Source of the DNA: JALYLC01 sp963743275
GTDB taxonomy: Bacteria; Actinomycetota; Thermoleophilia; Gaiellales; JALYLC01
Assembly: GCA_963743275.1 (NCBI GenBank)
Contig: CAVUPB010000008.1
Location: forward strand, 682,001-746,000
Length of the DNA: 64,000 nt
Reading direction: 5' to 3'
A model generated the notes under the pieces. It had not been told where the DNA came from, did no database searches, and was given only the letters and a program-made list of their open reading frames with translations. Each line of letters begins with the position of its first letter. Within the stretch, counting starts at the first letter, position 1. The translations under genes were made by a program, and so were the position numbers. Below, in pieces: positions 7,664 through 16,274 of the stretch.

Positions 7664-8676
7664 TGGATTTCCGCCTGGTCGAGCGGGCGATCGGAGGCGT
7701 TGCGATCGCGCTCGCCGTCTTCGCTCCGCTCCTGTTCTCGACGTACACGGTCGACCAGCTGCTGACGCAGGTGCTGATCTTCGGCATCGTCGCGATGAGC
7801 CTGATCTTCCTCGCGTCGTACGGCGGGATGGTCTCGCTCGCGCAGACCGCGCTCTTCGGCATCGCCGGCTTCGTCTTCGGCAACATGACGACGGTCGACA
7901 CGAAGGGCCTGACCCTGGGCTACAGCCCGTGGGCGGGGATCGTCCCGGCGATCCTGATCGCGACGGCGATCGGTCTCGTCTACGGCGGCATCGCAGCCCG
8001 CTCGACGGGGATCTACTTCCTCATGATCACGCTCACCTACAGCGTGATCGCGAACCTCTCGTTCGGGCAGATCGAGCGCATCTCGGGCTTCGGCGGCATC
8101 AGCGGGATCGTGCCGCCCTCGATCATCGGCACGACCGACCAGCATCCGCACCGGCTCTACTACCTCACGCTCGTGATCGCGGCGCTGCTCTACCTGCTCG
8201 TCCGCTACCTCATACGCACGCCGTTCGGGATCTCGCTGCAAGGCGTGCGCGACGAGCCGGTGCGCATGAGCTCGCTCGGCTACAGCGTGGCGCTCCACCG
8301 GACGCTCGCGTTCACGTTCGGCGCGTTCATGGCGTCGATCGCAGGCGTCCTGTTCGTGTGGTGGAACGGGCACGTCGATCCGCAGACGATCGGTCTCGGT
8401 GCGACGCTCAACGTGCTCATCATCGCGGTGATCGGCGGGCTGCGGCGCATCGAGGGCGCATTCGTGGGAGCCCTCGCGTTCGTGGTCATCAACGACCGGC
8501 TGGCCGAGACCGACTTCTCGGTCGCCGGCTTCCAGCTCGGCACGTTCAACTCGTTGATCGGGCTGATCTTCCTCGTCATCGTGCTGCTCTCCCCCGATGG
8601 CCTGCTCGGTCTCTGGGAGCGTGGGACCGGCTATCTGCGGCGCCGTCCCGCCCCGGCCGTCGCCGCAGGCGACTAA
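7663..8676 (+). CDS. livM: LIV-type ABC importer permease, LivM family (system 1)
   Basis: 337-aa partner permease of the importer. The LivM signatures SLIFLASYGGMVSLAQTALFGIAGF, STGIYFLMITLTYSVI and VRDEPVRMSSLGYSV are present, the last being the cytoplasmic coupling loop that contacts the ATPase. The final segment IVLLSPDGLLGLWERG is typical of LivM C-termini. The ATG shares one base with the TGA of livH, which fixes the start. It is followed by 66 nt and the binding-protein gene. Confidence 0.93.
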   Translation: MDFRLVERAIGGVAIALAVFAPLLFSTYTVDQLLTQVLIFGIVAMSLIFLASYGGMVSLAQTALFGIAGFVFGNMTTVDTKGLTLGYSPWAGIVPAILIATAIGLVYGGIAARSTGIYFLMITLTYSVIANLSFGQIERISGFGGISGIVPPSIIGTTDQHPHRLYYLTLVIAALLYLLVRYLIRTPFGISLQGVRDEPVRMSSLGYSVALHRTLAFTFGAFMASIAGVLFVWWNGHVDPQTIGLGATLNVLIIAVIGGLRRIEGAFVGALAFVVINDRLAETDFSVAGFQLGTFNSLIGLIFLVIVLLSPDGLLGLWERGTGYLRRRPAPAVAAGD

Positions 8677-8742
8677 CTCGATTCCCCCCTTGCCGTCAAA
8701 CCTGCCAGGCATCGTGCCCAACGACACAAAGGAGAACCCCGA

Positions 8743-10137
8743 GTGAACCTCTCGCGCTTGCGGAAGCTCAGGTACGCGCTTCCGCTCGCGGCGTTCGTGA
8801 TGGCCTGCACGGCCAGCGCGACGACCGCGAAGCCCACGGCGTCGGCGGCCGGGACGCCGATCAAGATCGCGATCATGTCGGACTGCAAGGGCGCATTCGC
8901 CGCCTTCTACGGCGCAGACGTCGGCGGTGCGATCCAGGCCTTCGTCGAGCAGACGGGTGCCAAGGTGAAGGACCGGAGCAATCCGATCAAGGGCATGACC
9001 GGCGGCACCATCGGCGGCCATCCCATCAAGCTCGTCGGCATCGGCTGCTCGAACGACTCCGCCGACCTGGCGATCAGCGAGACGAAGCGCCTGATGGAGA
9101 AGCTCGGTGCCGACATCATGATCGGGCCGCTCTCCGGTGACGAGGGCGTGGCGATCGCCAAGTACGCCAAGGCGCACCCGACGAAGACGTTCGTCAACGG
9201 CACGTCCGGCGCGCTCGACACCACGATGAAGGTCCGTGCGCCGAACTTCTTCCGCTGGAACGGCGACGGCGCACAGTGGGATGCCGGCACGGGCTGGGTC
9301 GCCTACAACGTGCTCGGCTGGCGCAAGGTCGACGTGATGATGGACGACTACTCGTTCGGCTGGACGTCGGCCGCCGGGTTCATCGCCGAGTTCTGCGCCC
9401 TTGGCGGCGAGGTCACCAAGCGCGTGTTCCCGCCGCTCAACACGACCGACTACTCGACGTACGTGGCCCAGCTCGACGCGCCCAACGCGATCGACGGCTA
9501 CTTCTGGGCGGTCGGCGGCACGGGCACGATCGCTGCGCTCAAGGCGTTCGAGCAGAAGTACGGCCAGATGAACTCCAAGCAGCACATGGGCAACCTGTTC
9601 TTCGGCACGCCGGGCACGTTCACCGATCTCGGCCTGCGCATCGCCGGCTCGTACGCGGGCGGCGGCGGCACGGCGGCCGACGTCCCCTCCGCAGCGCTGA
9701 CGAAGTTCAAGGCGCTCACGGGTAAGACGTGGAGCGCGCTGCCTCCGCTCAAGGGGCCGGCGACCGCCACGGGCGTCGGCAACCTGTTCTTCGTCAACTA
9801 CTACGTCAACGCCACGGGCCTGATCAAGGGGCTCAAGGCTGTCAAGGGCGACATCTCGGGCGGCCAGAAGGCCCTCCAGAAGGCGCTCGCGAAGACGAGC
9901 GTCACCGATCCGAACGGCACCGTCATCAAGCTCGATGCCAACCGGCAGGGCGTCGGCGGCACGTTCGTGCAGCAGCTCTTCGACAACAACGGCACGCTCG
10001 GCATCAAGACCGTGTACAAGGTCGTCGGTGTGCCCCAGAGCTTCGGCGGCGCGTTCGGGAACGCGTTGCCGCCTCCGAGCGAGACGGTTCCGGCGTGCGT
10101 GAAGCGCGCCGTGCCCTGGAAGGTCACGAAGGTCTAG
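8743..10137 (+). CDS. LIV-type ABC importer substrate-binding protein (system 1)
   Basis: 464-aa periplasmic-binding protein of the Leu/Ile/Val-binding (type I) fold. The N-terminus has a basic region, a hydrophobic core (YALPLAAFVMAC) and then a Thr/Ala-rich linker; the Cys could be lipidated, though VMAC is a poor lipobox. The mature domain begins IKIAIMSDCKGAFAAFYGAD, a variant seen in binding proteins for non-amino-acid solutes. The GTG start has AAAGGAG eight bases upstream. It lies between livM and livG, so its product should give specificity to this importer. Confidence 0.9.
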   Translation: MNLSRLRKLRYALPLAAFVMACTASATTAKPTASAAGTPIKIAIMSDCKGAFAAFYGADVGGAIQAFVEQTGAKVKDRSNPIKGMTGGTIGGHPIKLVGIGCSNDSADLAISETKRLMEKLGADIMIGPLSGDEGVAIAKYAKAHPTKTFVNGTSGALDTTMKVRAPNFFRWNGDGAQWDAGTGWVAYNVLGWRKVDVMMDDYSFGWTSAAGFIAEFCALGGEVTKRVFPPLNTTDYSTYVAQLDAPNAIDGYFWAVGGTGTIAALKAFEQKYGQMNSKQHMGNLFFGTPGTFTDLGLRIAGSYAGGGGTAADVPSAALTKFKALTGKTWSALPPLKGPATATGVGNLFFVNYYVNATGLIKGLKAVKGDISGGQKALQKALAKTSVTDPNGTVIKLDANRQGVGGTFVQQLFDNNGTLGIKTVYKVVGVPQSFGGAFGNALPPPSETVPACVKRAVPWKVTKV

Positions 10138-10158
10138 TCGGCGCGTGAAGGACAAGCG

Positions 10159-10950
10159 TTGACCGAAGCGACGGCCACCGTCGCTGCCGATGGCGCCGGC
10201 ACGATCCTCCGCTTGCGGGGGGTCGGCCGGCGCTTCGGCGGGGTGCAGGCCGTGCGCGACGTCGATCTCGACGTCGCGCACGGCGAGCGCCGCGCCATCC
10301 TGGGCCCGAACGGCGCGGGCAAGACGACCCTGTTCAACCTGATCGCGGGCGACTTCGCGCCCACCTCCGGCACGATCGACCTGATGGGCGAGGACGTGAC
10401 CAACCTCCCGGCGCGCAAGCGGCCGGGGCTGGGCGTCTCGCGCACGTACCAGAAGTCGCGGCTCTTCCCGGGCCTGACCGTCGAGGACAACCTCTACCTC
10501 GCGATCGTCGGCCACGACGGCGGGCACCTCAAGGTATTCAAGTCGCGCGCGCGCGAGAAGGAACAACGCGAGCGCGCGCGCGCCGCCGCCGAGCGCGTGT
10601 GGCTGGGCGAGTCGCTGCACACGCCCGTCGGCGCGCTCTCGCACGGCCAGCAGCGGCAGCTCGAGGTCGGCATGGCGAGCGCCACCGATCCCAAGCTGAT
10701 GATGCTCGACGAGCCCGCGTCCGGGCTCTCGCGCGGCGAGCGCGAGCGGCTCACCGAGCTGCTGCTCTCGCTCCCGCCCGAGGTGACGCTGATCCTGATC
10801 GAGCACGACATGGACATCGCGCTGCGCGTCGCCGCCTACGTGACGATGATGCACGACGGCCAGAAGGTCGTCGAGGGCACCCCGGACGAGATCCGGGCCA
10901 ACCAGATGGTGCACGACATCTATCTCGGCAGCAGGTTCACGCATGAGTGA
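10159..10950 (+). CDS. livG: LIV-type ABC importer ATPase, LivG family (system 1)
   Basis: 263-aa ABC ATPase. Walker A is GPNGAGKTT, the signature is LSHGQQRQLEVG (Ser-His-Gly in place of SGG), Walker B is LMMLDEPASG, and the switch His is in LIEHDMDI. The LivG-specific RTYQKSRLFPGLTVEDNL Q-loop block is present. The start is a TTG with GAAGGA seven bases upstream. An insertion rich in Arg/Lys (KSRAREKEQRERARAAAERV) follows the Q-loop. Its end overlaps livF by 8 nt. Confidence 0.93.
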   Translation: MTEATATVAADGAGTILRLRGVGRRFGGVQAVRDVDLDVAHGERRAILGPNGAGKTTLFNLIAGDFAPTSGTIDLMGEDVTNLPARKRPGLGVSRTYQKSRLFPGLTVEDNLYLAIVGHDGGHLKVFKSRAREKEQRERARAAAERVWLGESLHTPVGALSHGQQRQLEVGMASATDPKLMMLDEPASGLSRGERERLTELLLSLPPEVTLILIEHDMDIALRVAAYVTMMHDGQKVVEGTPDEIRANQMVHDIYLGSRFTHE

Positions 10951-11665
10951 CACGCCGCTGCTCGAGCTCGACGACGTGCACGCGTTCTACGGCTCCGCGC
11001 ACATCCTCGAGGGCGTGTCGCTCTCGATGGGCGTCGAGGCGATCGCCGTGATCGGCCGCAACGGCATGGGCAAGTCGACGCTCTGCAACACGATCATGGG
11101 CCTCTGCCGCGAGACGAAGGGCTCGATCAAGGTCGCCGGCAAGGAAGTGCGCGGCCGCCTGCCGTTCGTGATCGCCGCCGAGGGCGTCGGCTACGTCCCG
11201 CAGGGGCGTCGCCTCTTCCCCTCGCTCTCGGTCGACGAGCACCTGCGCATGATCCGCACGACGAGCAAGGGGCGCTGGACGCCGGCCGCCGTCTACGGGC
11301 TCTTCCCGCGCCTGGCCGAGCGCAAGAAGATCAGCGCCACGCAGCTCTCGGGCGGCGAGCAGCAGATGCTCGCGATCGGGCGCGCGCTGCTGCTCAACCC
11401 GCATCTGCTCGTGATGGACGAGCCCTCCGAGGGCCTCGCACCCACGATCGTCGAGAACGTCATCGAGACCTGCCACACGCTCGTCGGCGAGGGCATGGGC
11501 ATCCTGCTGGTCGAGCAGAACCTCGGCGTCGCGACCTCGGTCGCCGAGCGTCAGCTCGTGATGGTGAGCGGCCAGATCGCGGCCGAGACGACGGCCGAGG
11601 CGCTGCGCGACGACCCCGACGCCCAGCGGCGCTTCCTCGGCGTCGAGTCGGCCGCAACGCCCTAG
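10943..11665 (+). CDS. livF: LIV-type ABC importer ATPase, LivF family (system 1)
   Basis: 240-aa second ATPase of the importer. Walker A reads IGRNGMGKSTL, the signature LSGGEQQMLAIG, Walker B LLVMDEPSEGLAP, followed by LLVEQNLG, the LivF form of the H-loop (Gln in place of His). VPQGRRLFPSLSVDEHL is the characteristic Q-loop. It ends 21 nt before the aldehyde dehydrogenase gene, which has its own CATCAT -10-like box. Confidence 0.93.
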   Translation: MSDTPLLELDDVHAFYGSAHILEGVSLSMGVEAIAVIGRNGMGKSTLCNTIMGLCRETKGSIKVAGKEVRGRLPFVIAAEGVGYVPQGRRLFPSLSVDEHLRMIRTTSKGRWTPAAVYGLFPRLAERKKISATQLSGGEQQMLAIGRALLLNPHLLVMDEPSEGLAPTIVENVIETCHTLVGEGMGILLVEQNLGVATSVAERQLVMVSGQIAAETTAEALRDDPDAQRRFLGVESAATP

Positions 11666-11686
11666 GCCGGCTGCCATCATCCGGGC

Positions 11687-13156
11687 ATGTTGCTGATCGA
11701 CGACACCGAGCTGCTGCGCGACCGCGGCTACATCGACGGCGCATGGACCTCCGCCGACTCGGGCGCGACGTTCCCCGTGCACGATCCGGCGACGGGCGAG
11801 GTGCTCGCCGAGGTGCCGCGCATGGGCGTGGGCGAGACGCGGCGCGCGATCGACGCCGCGGCCGCCGCGCTGCCGGCGTGGCGGGCGCGCCCCGCCCGCG
11901 AGCGCGCCGCCATCCTGCGCGGGTTCTCCGATCTCATGCTGCGCCACCGGCGCGACCTCGCGATGATCCTGACGCGCGAGCAGGGCAAGCCCCTGGCCGA
12001 GTCGGATGCCGAGATCGGCTACGCGGCGGCCTTCCTCGAGTGGTTCGGCGAGGAGGGCAAGCGCGTCTACGGCGACACGATCCCGGCCCAGCAGACGGGC
12101 ACGCGGATCCTCGTGCTCAAGCAGCCCGTCGGCGTGTGCGGCGGCATCTCGCCGTGGAACTTCCCCTCGGCCATGATCACGCGCAAGGTCGCGCCGGCGC
12201 TCGCGGCCGGCAACACGATCGTGTGCAAGCCGGCCGAGCAGACGCCGCTCTCGGCGCTCGCGCTGGCCGAGCTCGCCGACCGCGCGGGCGTGCCCGCCGG
12301 CGTGTTCCAGGTCGTCACGGGCGACGCCGAGGACGCGCCCGTGATCGGCGGCGAGCTGACGGGCAATCCGATCGTGCGCAAGATCGGCTTCACCGGCTCG
12401 ACCGCGGTCGGCAAGCTCCTGATGGCGCAGTGCGCGGGCCAGGTCAAGAAGCTCTCGCTCGAGCTCGGCGGCAACGCGCCCTTCCTGGTCTTCGACGACG
12501 CCGACCTCGACGCCGCCGTGGCCGGGGCGATCCTGTGCAAGTTCCGCAACTCGGGGCAGGTCTGCATCGCGGCCAACCGCCTGCTCGTGCAGGACGGCAT
12601 CCACGACGCCTTCGTCGAGCGCTACGCCGAGGCGATCTCGGCGCTGCGCGTGGGCGCCGGCACCGAGCCGGGCGTCAACGTCGGCCCGCTGATCGACCAG
12701 CAGGGGCTCGAGAAGGTCGTCGCCCACGTCGAGGACGCGCGTGCCAAGGGCGCGGAGGTGCTGCTGGGCGGCGGCCCGCACGAGCGCGGCGGGCTGTTCT
12801 TCGCGCCCACGCTCCTGACCGGCGTGAGCGAGGGCATGGCGATGTCGCAGGACGAGACGTTCGGGCCGGTGGCCGGCATCCGCCGCTTCGGCGACGAGGA
12901 GGAGGGCATCCGCCTCGCCAACGACACGCCCTACGGGCTCGCGGCGTACTTCTACAGCCGCGACGTCGGGCGCGTGTGGCGCGTCGGCGAGGGCCTCGAC
13001 TACGGCATCGTCGGCGTCAACACCGGATTCGTGTCGACCGAGGTCGCGCCGTTCGGCGGCATGAAGGAGTCGGGTCTCGGGCGCGAAGGCTCCAAGTACG
13101 GCATCGAGGACTGGCTCGAGATCAAATACCTGGCCATGGGAGGCATCGACCGATGA
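11687..13156 (+). CDS. NAD(P)-dependent aldehyde dehydrogenase (succinate-semialdehyde dehydrogenase-like)
   Basis: 489-aa ALDH-superfamily enzyme. Cofactor-binding SPWNFPSAMITRKVAPALAAG and FTGSTAVGK, the general base in LELGGNAPFLVF and the catalytic Cys in NSGQVCIAANR are all intact. The pattern is closest to GabD-type succinate-semialdehyde or glutarate-semialdehyde dehydrogenases. It stands between the LIV importer and an SDR whose ATG overlaps its stop codon by 4 nt, so it probably oxidises the aldehyde generated by the pathway that uses the imported solute. Confidence 0.92.
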   Translation: MLLIDDTELLRDRGYIDGAWTSADSGATFPVHDPATGEVLAEVPRMGVGETRRAIDAAAAALPAWRARPARERAAILRGFSDLMLRHRRDLAMILTREQGKPLAESDAEIGYAAAFLEWFGEEGKRVYGDTIPAQQTGTRILVLKQPVGVCGGISPWNFPSAMITRKVAPALAAGNTIVCKPAEQTPLSALALAELADRAGVPAGVFQVVTGDAEDAPVIGGELTGNPIVRKIGFTGSTAVGKLLMAQCAGQVKKLSLELGGNAPFLVFDDADLDAAVAGAILCKFRNSGQVCIAANRLLVQDGIHDAFVERYAEAISALRVGAGTEPGVNVGPLIDQQGLEKVVAHVEDARAKGAEVLLGGGPHERGGLFFAPTLLTGVSEGMAMSQDETFGPVAGIRRFGDEEEGIRLANDTPYGLAAYFYSRDVGRVWRVGEGLDYGIVGVNTGFVSTEVAPFGGMKESGLGREGSKYGIEDWLEIKYLAMGGIDR

Positions 13157-13893
13157 GGCTCGCCGATCGCGTCGTCATCGTCACGGGCGGGGCGCAGGGG
13201 ATCGGCCGCGCGATCGCGCAGCGGCTGCACGACGAGGGCGCGACCATCGTCGTCGCCGACCTGCAGGGGGCCGAGGCCGCGGGCGAGGAGCTCGGCGGCC
13301 TGGGCATCCGCGTCGACGTCTCGCAGCAGGCCGACACGGAGGCGATGGCCGCCGCCGCACTCGAGCGCTACGGCCGGATCGACGGGCTCGTCAACAACGC
13401 CGGCATCTACTCGACGCTCGTGCCGAAGCCGTTCGAGGAGATCGACGTCGACGAGTGGCGCAGGGTCTACGACGTCAACGTGCTCGGCATGTTCCTGGCC
13501 ACCCGCGCGGTCGTGCCCGCGATGCGCGCCGCGGGCTACGGGCGGATCGTCAACATCGCGTCGGGAACGCCGTACAAGGGCGTCCCGTTCCTCCTCCACT
13601 ACGTCACGAGCAAGGGCGCGGTGATCGCGATGACGCGCGCGGTGGCCAAGGAGGTCTCCCCTGCCGGCATCCTCGTCAACACGGTCGCGCCCGGCTTCAC
13701 CATGTCGGACGGCGTGCTCGCGAACCCGGTGCAGGTCGAGAAGCTGCAGGAGGTCTCGCTCAAGGCGCGGCTGATCCAGCGCGACCAGTTCCCGTCCGAC
13801 ATCGTCGGCGCGGTCGCGTTCTTCTGTTCGCCGGATGCCGATTTCGTCACGGGCCAGTCGCTCGTGGTCGACGGGGGAGCGTTCTTCAACTGA
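13153..13893 (+). CDS. SDR-family oxidoreductase
   Basis: 246-aa classical SDR with VTGGAQGIGRAIA, LVNNAGIYS, catalytic Ser in NIASGTPYKG and YVTSKGA for the Tyr/Lys pair. The Ser-to-Tyr segment (GTPYKGVPFLLHYVTSKG) is like those of hydroxy-acid or sugar dehydrogenases. Its ATG overlaps the aldehyde dehydrogenase stop (ATGA), and its own stop overlaps the start of the cupin gene, so these genes form one tightly coupled unit. Confidence 0.92.
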   Translation: MRLADRVVIVTGGAQGIGRAIAQRLHDEGATIVVADLQGAEAAGEELGGLGIRVDVSQQADTEAMAAAALERYGRIDGLVNNAGIYSTLVPKPFEEIDVDEWRRVYDVNVLGMFLATRAVVPAMRAAGYGRIVNIASGTPYKGVPFLLHYVTSKGAVIAMTRAVAKEVSPAGILVNTVAPGFTMSDGVLANPVQVEKLQEVSLKARLIQRDQFPSDIVGAVAFFCSPDADFVTGQSLVVDGGAFFN

Positions 13894-14477
13894 TGCCCAC
13901 GTATCTGCAAGTCGTCTCGCTCCACGGCGTGGCCGAGCTGCCCGCGGCGACGCGCGCGCTCTACGACGTGCGGGCCAACACCGCGGCCTTCAGCACCGGA
14001 TCGGCCCTGGTCGCGGACAGCACGCACCTCAGCCTCGACCTGGTCGCCGAGGGCGATCACCTCAGCTTCGAGCTGGTCGACGAGCCCGCCCCGGGCGCGC
14101 TGATGGCCCGCGAGCTCGCGCTGCCGGCCGGCGAGTACCTGCTGCGCTGCGACCGCGTCGACTTCCCGCCCGGCGGCGAGGCGTTCCTGCACACCCACCA
14201 GGGCCCGGGCATCCGCGTGCTGCTGTTCGGCTCCATCCGCATCGAGACGCAGGGCGCCGTCCACGAGTACGGGCCGGGCGAGCCGTGGTTCGAGACGGGG
14301 CCCGACCCGGTCTACGCGGCCACCCACGCCGAGGAGCCGAGCGCGTTCGTGCGCTGCATGGTGCTGCCGCGCGCGCTCCAGGGCTCGCCGTCCATCCGCT
14401 ACGTGCGCGACGAGGACCGCGAGCGGCCCAAGTCGCAGCGCTACACGGTCTTCCTGGACGAGCCGGTCACGCTGTGA
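13893..14477 (+). CDS. Cupin-domain protein
   Basis: 194-aa protein with a single C-terminal cupin barrel. LPAGEYLLRCDRVDFPPGG leads to the metal motif HTHQGPGIRVLLFGSI and to HEYGPGEPWFETGPDPVYA; the second motif is less canonical. The N-terminal 80 residues (ELPAATRALYDVRANTA...) have no clear family. It is coupled by overlapping codons to the SDR upstream and the ThDP enzyme downstream. A role as a pathway isomerase or metal-dependent lyase is possible but unproven. Confidence 0.82.
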   Translation: MPTYLQVVSLHGVAELPAATRALYDVRANTAAFSTGSALVADSTHLSLDLVAEGDHLSFELVDEPAPGALMARELALPAGEYLLRCDRVDFPPGGEAFLHTHQGPGIRVLLFGSIRIETQGAVHEYGPGEPWFETGPDPVYAATHAEEPSAFVRCMVLPRALQGSPSIRYVRDEDRERPKSQRYTVFLDEPVTL

Positions 14478-16144
14478 GAAGCGGCGGGCAGCTGCTCGCC
14501 GACCAGCTCGCGCTGCACGACGTCGAGCTGGCCTTCTGCGTGCCGGGCGAGAGCTACCTCGCGCTGCTCGACGGGCTCTACGCGCACCGCGAGCGGCTGC
14601 GCGTGGTCACGTGCCGCCACGAGGCCGCGGCCGCGAATGCCGCGGACGCGTACGGCAAGCTGACCGGCCGCCCGGGCGTGTGCATGGTCACGCGCGGCCC
14701 CGGAGCGACGCACGCCGCGACCGGCGTGCACACCGCGATGCAGGACTCGACGCCGCTCGTGCTGCTGATCGGCCAGGTGCCGCGCGGGCATCGCGGGCGC
14801 GAGGCGTTCCAGGAGATCGACTACGAGGCGATGTTCGGGCGGATGGCCAAGTGGGTCTGCGAGATCGACCGGCCCGAGCGCATCCCCGAGCTCGTCGCGC
14901 GCGCGTTCGCGACGGCGGTGGCGGGCAGGCCCGGTCCCGTCGTGCTCGCGCTGCCCGAGGACGTGCTCGCGGCGATGACCGGCGCCGCCGACGCGACGCC
15001 GGTGCCGCGCGTGGCGGCGTCTCCGCGCCCGGCCGATCTCGCGCGCATGCGCGAGCTGCTGGCCGGTGCCGAGCGGCCGCTCGCGATCGTCGGCGGCAGT
15101 GGCTGGACGCCCGAGAGCGCGGTCGACATCGGCGCCTTCCTGGAAGCGAGCGGCATCCCCGCCGTGGCCTCGTTCCGTTGCCAGGACATCGTCGACAACC
15201 GCTCGCGCAGCTATTGCGGCGACCTCGGCCTCGGCGTCAATCCCGCGCTCGCCCGCCGCGTGCGCGAGGCCGACGTCGTGCTCGCGGTCGGCACGCGCCT
15301 CTCCGAGACCGAGACGGGCGGCTACTCCTACCTCACGCCGCCGGAGCCGGCCCAGACCCTCGTCCACGTGCATCAGGACGCCGCCGAGCTCGGACGCGTG
15401 TACCGGCCGAGCCTGGGAATCGTCTCGTCGCTCCCGGAGTTCGCCGCCGCCGCGCGCGCGCTCGAGCCGCTGGCTGCGAGCCGCCACGCCGAGTGGGCCG
15501 CGGCCGCGCGCGCGGACTACGAGGCGACGATGCGCTCCGACCCGGCGCCCGGCAGCGGCGTCGACGTGGCGGCCGTGCTCGAGCATCTGCGCGGGCGGCT
15601 GCCCGACGCGATCGTCGCGAACGGCGCCGGCAACTACACGGTCTGGGTGCATCGCTTCTGGCAGTTCTCCCGCTACCGCTCGCAGCTCGCGCCGCTCTCG
15701 GGCGCGATGGGCTACGGCGTCCCGGCCGCGCTGGCCGGCAAGCTCGTCCACCCGGAGCGGCCGGTCATCGCGTTCGCCGGCGACGGCTGCTTCCTGATGT
15801 GCGGCCAGGAGCTCGCGACGATGGTCGCCAACGACCTCGCGATCCTCGTGATCGTCGTCAACAACGGCATGCTCGGGACGATCCGCATGCACCAGGAGCG
15901 CAACTACCCCGGCCGCGTGATGGCCACCGATCTCGTGAACCCCGACTTCGCGGCGTTCGCGCGCAGCTTCGGGGCGTTCGGCGAGCGGGTCGAGGACACG
16001 GATTCCTTCCCGCCGGCGCTCGAGCGCGCACTGGCGGCGGGCGGGCCGGCGCTGCTCGAGCTGGTGTGCGATCCGGAGGCGCTGACGCCGCGCCAGTCGC
16101 TCTCGGAGGCCCGCGCGCAGGGCGAGCGCACAGCCGCGAGCTGA
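14474..16144 (+). CDS. Thiamine diphosphate-dependent enzyme, acetolactate synthase/benzoylformate decarboxylase-like
   Basis: 556-aa three-domain ThDP enzyme. The N-terminal domain carries the activating Glu in CRHEAAAANAADAYGKLTGR, the middle domain starts near PLAIVGGSGWTPE, and the C-terminal PP domain has the GDG...NN cofactor motif (AGDGCFLMCGQEL to VVNNGMLG). The GTG at 14474 overlaps the cupin stop. The family includes acetolactate synthases, oxalyl-CoA and 2-oxoacid decarboxylases. The neighbouring aldehyde dehydrogenase suggests that a 2-oxoacid is decarboxylated to an aldehyde that is then oxidised. A palindrome follows 20 nt after the stop. Confidence 0.9.
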   Translation: MRSGGQLLADQLALHDVELAFCVPGESYLALLDGLYAHRERLRVVTCRHEAAAANAADAYGKLTGRPGVCMVTRGPGATHAATGVHTAMQDSTPLVLLIGQVPRGHRGREAFQEIDYEAMFGRMAKWVCEIDRPERIPELVARAFATAVAGRPGPVVLALPEDVLAAMTGAADATPVPRVAASPRPADLARMRELLAGAERPLAIVGGSGWTPESAVDIGAFLEASGIPAVASFRCQDIVDNRSRSYCGDLGLGVNPALARRVREADVVLAVGTRLSETETGGYSYLTPPEPAQTLVHVHQDAAELGRVYRPSLGIVSSLPEFAAAARALEPLAASRHAEWAAAARADYEATMRSDPAPGSGVDVAAVLEHLRGRLPDAIVANGAGNYTVWVHRFWQFSRYRSQLAPLSGAMGYGVPAALAGKLVHPERPVIAFAGDGCFLMCGQELATMVANDLAILVIVVNNGMLGTIRMHQERNYPGRVMATDLVNPDFAAFARSFGAFGERVEDTDSFPPALERALAAGGPALLELVCDPEALTPRQSLSEARAQGERTAAS

Positions 16145-16164
16145 GCCTCGCGGTCACGGCGCCA

Positions 16165-16195
16165 TGCACGATTGGGGTCAGACCCCAATCGTGCA
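16165..16195. repeat. Perfect 31-bp palindrome, GGGGTCAGACCCC family (copy b)
   Basis: Two 15-bp complementary arms around a central A, with outer flank TGCACGATT and the common core. It lies between the ThDP enzyme and the amidase on the same strand and would form a strong hairpin in the transcript. The outer flank matches the copy at 62822, not the GGACCGCAA type. Confidence 0.9.
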
Positions 16196-16274
16196 GCGAG
16201 GCGGAGGCGGTCGCCCCGGTCGCCCCGGCCGTCTGCTGCTCGCGCGCATCGGCGCCGGTATCGTGCCGCCGCAG

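Noticed and set aside
10543..10590. Purine-rich and GCGCGC stretches in livG as a possible Z-DNA or regulatory repeat
   Set aside because: They encode an Arg/Lys/Glu-rich helix within the reading frame and reflect codon bias only.
7558..10953. 1131-codon open frame on the minus strand
   Set aside because: It is antisense to well-supported livM, binding-protein and livG genes and consists of Arg/Asp/His/Gln-rich low-complexity sequence, as expected for a shadow frame in GC-rich DNA.
16164..16274. Amidase start inside the palindromic repeat
   Set aside because: The extra residues derive from the repeat and Gly/Pro/Arg-rich filler; homology begins at MEALHTWPARRIAAAV.
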